A stretch of 8,615 nt of DNA, from positions 1 to 8,615 of the forward strand of contig DASVEW010000026.1 of NCBI GenBank assembly GCA_036380355.1, in the 5' to 3' direction. Origin of the DNA: JACDAN01 sp036380355 (lineage in GTDB: Bacteria > Actinomycetota > Thermoleophilia > Gaiellales > Gaiellaceae). A program made the position numbers and the translations under genes. The notes beneath the pieces are model-generated. The model worked only from the letters and a program-made list of their open reading frames with translations. It was not told the DNA's origin and did not search any database. This document shows positions 5,743 to 8,615 of the stretch, one piece after another; positions within the stretch are counted from its first letter, which is position 1; every line of letters starts with the position of its first letter.

Positions 5743-7497
5743 ATGAAAGGTTCCGAAGAGTCGATGATGGGGCCCGTGAAGGCCCTGGCCTCGCTCGTCG
5801 CCCTGCTCGCGCTCGCCTCGATCGCCGGCGCGGCGCCGGCGCAGCACACCGGCGCCAGGACGATCGTGGACCGGAACGGCGACAACCGCCTGGAGCGCGC
5901 GGCGGGCGAGCTGCACGTCCGGCGCAGCGACCTCGGTGGGACGGTGCCGACGAACGCGGGCCCGACGCCGATCGTCACCTTCGCCCACTTGGCGGACGCT
6001 CAGCTGGTCGACGAGGAGTCGCCCGGGCGCGTGGAGCTCGTCGATTTCATCGGCGGGGACCCGTTCGGCTCCGCGTACCGGCCGCAGGAGGGCCTGACGC
6101 CGCACGTGCTGAACGAGCAGATCCGCGCGATCCGCGCCATGGGCCGGGGCCCCGGAGCGCTCGGCGCGATCCAGTTCGCAATGACCGGCGGAGACGACGT
6201 GGACAATGCGCAGCTGAACGAGACCCGCTGGTTCGTCGACCTCATGGACGGCGGCAAGCTGGTGAATCCGGGATCAGGCCGAAGCGGAACGTGCGGCGTC
6301 CGCCGCCCTCCGCTGTACGGCGGGATGCGCGGAGGCGCACGCTTCTACGAGCCGAACGGCAGAGGCGACGGGCCGGGCTACTCGCCGTCGATGGCCGCGA
6401 ACCGGCGCTCCGTTCGGCGATCGGTCGCGGTGCGCGACTACCCGGGGCTCTTCGAGCGGATGAACCGGCCGTTCCGCGCCCGCGGGATCGGGATGCCGTG
6501 GTACGCGGTCTTCGGGAACCACGACGGCCTGGTCCAGGGCAACTTCGCGCAGAACGAGCTCTTCGACCAGGTCGTGCGTGGCTGCCGAAAGGTCACGCGC
6601 TACTCACGGGAGGCGCTGGCGCAGATCCAGCCACTGCTCGCGGGCGGGGTGACCCAGGAAGAGCAGGCAGAGATCATCCGGATCACCTTCGGCGACTACC
6701 TCGACACCTGGGGTGTGCCGCGGGAGCACCGCGGCCTCTTCAAGACTGTGCCGAGCGATCCCGCCCGCCGGTTCCTCCGGAAGTCGGCCTGGATCCAAGA
6801 GCACTTCCGCACGCGGGGGCGGCCGCGAGGGCACGGGTTCTCCCAGGCGAACGCCGCGAGCGGGCAGGCGTATTACAGCTTCAGGCCGGTGCTCGGCGTC
6901 CGCTTCATCGTGATCGACACAGTCGCGGACAACTCCAGCTCCGGCAACGTCGACGACGAGCAGTTCGGCTGGCTCGAGTCACAGCTCGCCGGCGCCGACG
7001 CGCGCGCCGAGCTCGTGCTCGTGTTCGGCCATCACTCGCTCGCGACCATGAAGGCGGTCGGCCCCGGCGTCCAGCTCGGCGTCAATGTCGAAGCGCTCCT
7101 TCTCCGCCATCGTCGAGTGCTCGCCTACATCGCGGGCCACGAGCACCAGAATCGGATCCAGCCTCACCACCGAGCCGGCGGCGGCGGCTTCTGGGAGATC
7201 GTCAGCGCCTCGCACCTGGACTGGCCGCAGCAGGCACGCGTGATCGAGCTCGCGCAGCACGGCGACGCCTTCGTGATCTACGCGACGGTCGTCGACCATC
7301 TCGGCCCGCCGCGGCCGCCGGCGGCGCCGAAGCGACCCGGCAGGATCGCGAGCCCGGCCGAGGTGCAGCGTCTTGCCTCGATCGGACGCGAGCTCGCGTT
7401 CAATGACCCGCAGGTCGCGAACGGCGAGGACGGCTGGCCCGACCGGCGCGGGACGCGGAACGACCGAAACGCCGCGCTCGTGGTCCCGCGGCCCTAG
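5743..7497 (+). CDS. Secreted calcineurin-like metallophosphoesterase (PPA1498-like)
   Basis: The 584-residue protein starts with a Sec-type signal peptide: a hydrophobic run VKALASLVALLALASIAGA with likely cleavage after AAPA, near residue 33. The metallophosphoesterase motifs follow in order: LADAQLVD (83-90), TGGDDVDN (148-155), FGNHD (257-261), VFGHH (427-431) and AGHEH (464-468). These bind a di-metal centre that hydrolyses phosphoesters outside the cytoplasm; the substrate is unknown. The first motif is D-x-Q rather than the usual D-x-H. Long inserts between GDxxD and GNHD and between GNHD and GHH fit what I remember of the actinobacterial PPA1498-type family. ATG at 5743 gives the longest protein. 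ATG at 5767, preceded by GAAGAG, gives a more typical signal peptide (MGPVKAL...) and may be the true start. It converges with the AAA+ gene, sharing the stop-codon bases. Confidence 0.88.
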   Translation: MKGSEESMMGPVKALASLVALLALASIAGAAPAQHTGARTIVDRNGDNRLERAAGELHVRRSDLGGTVPTNAGPTPIVTFAHLADAQLVDEESPGRVELVDFIGGDPFGSAYRPQEGLTPHVLNEQIRAIRAMGRGPGALGAIQFAMTGGDDVDNAQLNETRWFVDLMDGGKLVNPGSGRSGTCGVRRPPLYGGMRGGARFYEPNGRGDGPGYSPSMAANRRSVRRSVAVRDYPGLFERMNRPFRARGIGMPWYAVFGNHDGLVQGNFAQNELFDQVVRGCRKVTRYSREALAQIQPLLAGGVTQEEQAEIIRITFGDYLDTWGVPREHRGLFKTVPSDPARRFLRKSAWIQEHFRTRGRPRGHGFSQANAASGQAYYSFRPVLGVRFIVIDTVADNSSSGNVDDEQFGWLESQLAGADARAELVLVFGHHSLATMKAVGPGVQLGVNVEALLLRHRRVLAYIAGHEHQNRIQPHHRAGGGGFWEIVSASHLDWPQQARVIELAQHGDAFVIYATVVDHLGPPRPPAAPKRPGRIASPAEVQRLASIGRELAFNDPQVANGEDGWPDRRGTRNDRNAALVVPRP

Positions 7498-8540
7498 GAA
7501 GCGCGGCGCCGGAACCAGCGCGGCCGCTCGGACGGCAGCTCCGCGCCCTCGCCGAGCGCCGTCGCGGCCGAGACGACGTCGTCGCTCGTCAGCGTCGTCA
7601 GCTCCTCCGGCCCGAGCTCCTCGAGCCGCCGGCCGGAAAGCCCGGCGAGCCGCAGCGCTTGCGCGTTCAGCGCCTGCTCGAAGATCGTGCGCGCATAGCG
7701 GGCGTTGCCGAAGCCCTCCCCTCGCTGGGCCGAGTCGAACACCGAGCGGAGCGCCTGGTCAGCGCCGTCCGTCAGCTCGTACGTGAAGTCGCCGGCGAAC
7801 TTGTGCGTGATCGCCAGGAGCTCGTCCGTGGAGTAGTCCGGGAACGAGATCTCCCGCGAGAACCGCGAGCGCAGCCCTGGGTTCGAGTCCAGGAACCGCG
7901 CCATCGGCCGCGGGTAGCCGGCGACGATGACGATCAGCCGGTGCCGGTAGTCCTCCATGCGCTTGAGGAGCGTCTCCACCGCCTCGGGCCCGAAGTCGTG
8001 GTACGCCGCCTCCGGCGCGAGCGCGTAGGCCTCGTCGATGAAGAGCACGCCGTCCAGCGCCCGGCGGATCACGCGCTCGGTCTTGAGCGCCGTCGTCCCG
8101 ACGTACTGGCCGACGAGCCCGCTGCGATCGACCTCGACCAGATGGCCGCGGCGCAGCAGCCCCATTGCCCGGTACATCTGCGCGAGGAGCCGCGCAATCG
8201 TCGTCTTGCCGGTTCCCGGGTTCCCGTAGAACACGAGGTGCTGGCTCGTCGCCACCTCGGGTAGGTCGTGCTCCTGGCGGCGCGCCTGCACCTGCAGGAA
8301 GGCGACGAGCGCGCGCACCTGCTCCTTGACGGTCTCGAGCCCGACAAGCGAGTCGAGCTCCGCCTGGAGCTCCTCTAGCGACCTCGCCGGCTGGGGCCGG
8401 TTGAGGCCGAGCTGCTCCGCGACCCAGTCGATCGGCGCCTCTCGCGCCGCGGTCTTCCGCAGGCGCTGAGCCAGCTCCCGGACGTTCTCCGCCAGCTCCT
8501 CTCGGACGTCGCGCGGCATTCCGCCGCGGAGGTTACCCAT
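7494..8540 (-). CDS. AAA+ ATPase of the CbxX/CfqX (CbbX / SpoVK-like) family
   Basis: The 348-residue protein has an N-terminal helical part (about 1-60) and one AAA+ module. Visible motifs are LVGLETVKEQV (65-75), Walker A GNPGTGKT (106-113), a GQYVGTTA pore-loop stretch (144-151), Walker B GVLFIDEAYAL (164-174, D169 and E170) and sensor-1 region VIVAGYP (204-210). The Arg finger region is NPGLRSRF (220-227) and sensor-2 is GNARYAR (278-284). All catalytic residues are intact. The family includes the Rubisco activase CbbX, sporulation protein SpoVK and the ATPase module of ESX EccA proteins. These are hexameric remodelling ATPases acting on protein partners. No Rubisco, sporulation or ESX gene is in the window, so the partner is unknown. 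ATG at 8540 is the first start after the promoter; ATG at 8519 is an alternative. Confidence 0.92.
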   Translation of the reverse strand: MGNLRGGMPRDVREELAENVRELAQRLRKTAAREAPIDWVAEQLGLNRPQPARSLEELQAELDSLVGLETVKEQVRALVAFLQVQARRQEHDLPEVATSQHLVFYGNPGTGKTTIARLLAQMYRAMGLLRRGHLVEVDRSGLVGQYVGTTALKTERVIRRALDGVLFIDEAYALAPEAAYHDFGPEAVETLLKRMEDYRHRLIVIVAGYPRPMARFLDSNPGLRSRFSREISFPDYSTDELLAITHKFAGDFTYELTDGADQALRSVFDSAQRGEGFGNARYARTIFEQALNAQALRLAGLSGRRLEELGPEELTTLTSDDVVSAATALGEGAELPSERPRWFRRRAS

Positions 8541-8566
8541 CCGGCCCCGGCGGGAAACGAAAACCG

Positions 8567-8594
8567 ATTGTTAACCTGGTTAACGACTTGGCAA
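8567..8594 (-). promoter_or_regulatory. Candidate sigma70-type promoter of the AAA+ gene
   Basis: On the minus strand TTGCCA (8594-8589, 5 of 6 matches to TTGACA) and AACAAT (8572-8567, 4 of 6 to TATAAT) are 16 nt apart. The -10 ends 26 nt before the ATG at 8540. The region is AT-rich against the local background. The call comes from consensus matching by eye only. Confidence 0.45.
8570..8584. promoter_or_regulatory. Perfect 15-bp palindrome, likely operator in the AAA+ promoter
   Basis: GTTAACC-T-GGTTAAC is a perfect inverted repeat with 7-bp arms and a single central base. It fills the spacer between the candidate -35 and -10 of the AAA+ gene, the classic place for a repressor to block RNA polymerase. 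The cognate regulator is not identifiable here. Confidence 0.6.
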
Positions 8595-8615
8595 CCGAAC
8601 GAACACCGATTCTCA

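Larger units (their letters stand above)
8563..8611 (+). repeat. Short direct repeat ACCGATT flanking the AAA+ promoter
   Basis: ACCGATT occurs at 8563-8569 and 8605-8611, 42 bp apart, about four helical turns, so both copies face the same side of the DNA. A related AACCGAAC lies between them at 8593-8600. They could be regulator half-sites around the palindrome, but 7-bp repeats can arise by chance. Confidence 0.3.

Noticed and set aside
6291..7406. 371-codon frame inside the metallophosphoesterase
   Set aside because: Arg-rich second-frame reading of a recognised gene with ordered catalytic motifs.
7494..8540. Assigning the AAA+ gene as the Rubisco activase cbbX
   Set aside because: The family is right, but there is no Rubisco gene in the window and the same module serves other roles, so no symbol is given.

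Overview
The window is very GC-rich and its genes are tightly packed, with many GTG starts and overlapping ends. Together with the gene content (PPA1498-type secreted metallophosphoesterase, EamA exporter, CbbX/SpoVK-type AAA+ ATPase) this suggests an actinobacterium. The Thermoleophilia/Gaiellales are a reasonable guess, but that is an inference, not something the sequence proves. No rRNA, tRNA, CRISPR array or insertion sequence was seen.

Left part (1-3632, all minus strand): a compact run of five genes. In order of transcription they are an EamA-family drug/metabolite exporter, a stand-alone cyclic-nucleotide-binding-fold protein, an FAD/NAD(P)H oxidoreductase, a NarL/LuxR-type response regulator with an altered receiver, and the first 30 codons of an NAD-dependent formate dehydrogenase cut by the window edge. 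The first three overlap one another (8 and 19 nt), then come gaps of 59 and 11 nt, so it looks like one operon. The sensor-like protein has lost the usual phosphate-binding Arg, and the response regulator has lost its acidic pocket and conserved Lys. The operon therefore couples redox enzymes to two regulators that probably do not work in the textbook way. A perfect inverted repeat lies 42 nt before the regulator's start codon.

Middle (3652-5742): a long coiled-coil protein of unknown function is divergent from the operon. It is followed by a possible 44-codon membrane peptide and a strong 13-bp hairpin that separates it from a convergent SCO1/SenC-type copper chaperone. Upstream of the SCO1 gene lie the decayed remains of the C-terminal end of an MFS transporter, with a visible frameshift.

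Right part (5743-8615): a secreted calcineurin-like metallophosphoesterase (+) meets a CbxX/CfqX-type AAA+ ATPase (-) at a shared CTAG, in which both stop codons are embedded. The AAA+ gene has a readable promoter with a perfect 15-bp palindrome between the -35 and -10 elements, a good candidate for a repressor operator.

The most unusual part is the left operon: formate dehydrogenase with a flavoprotein, a degenerate cNMP-fold protein and a degenerate response regulator. The others are ordinary accessory genes with some local oddities.
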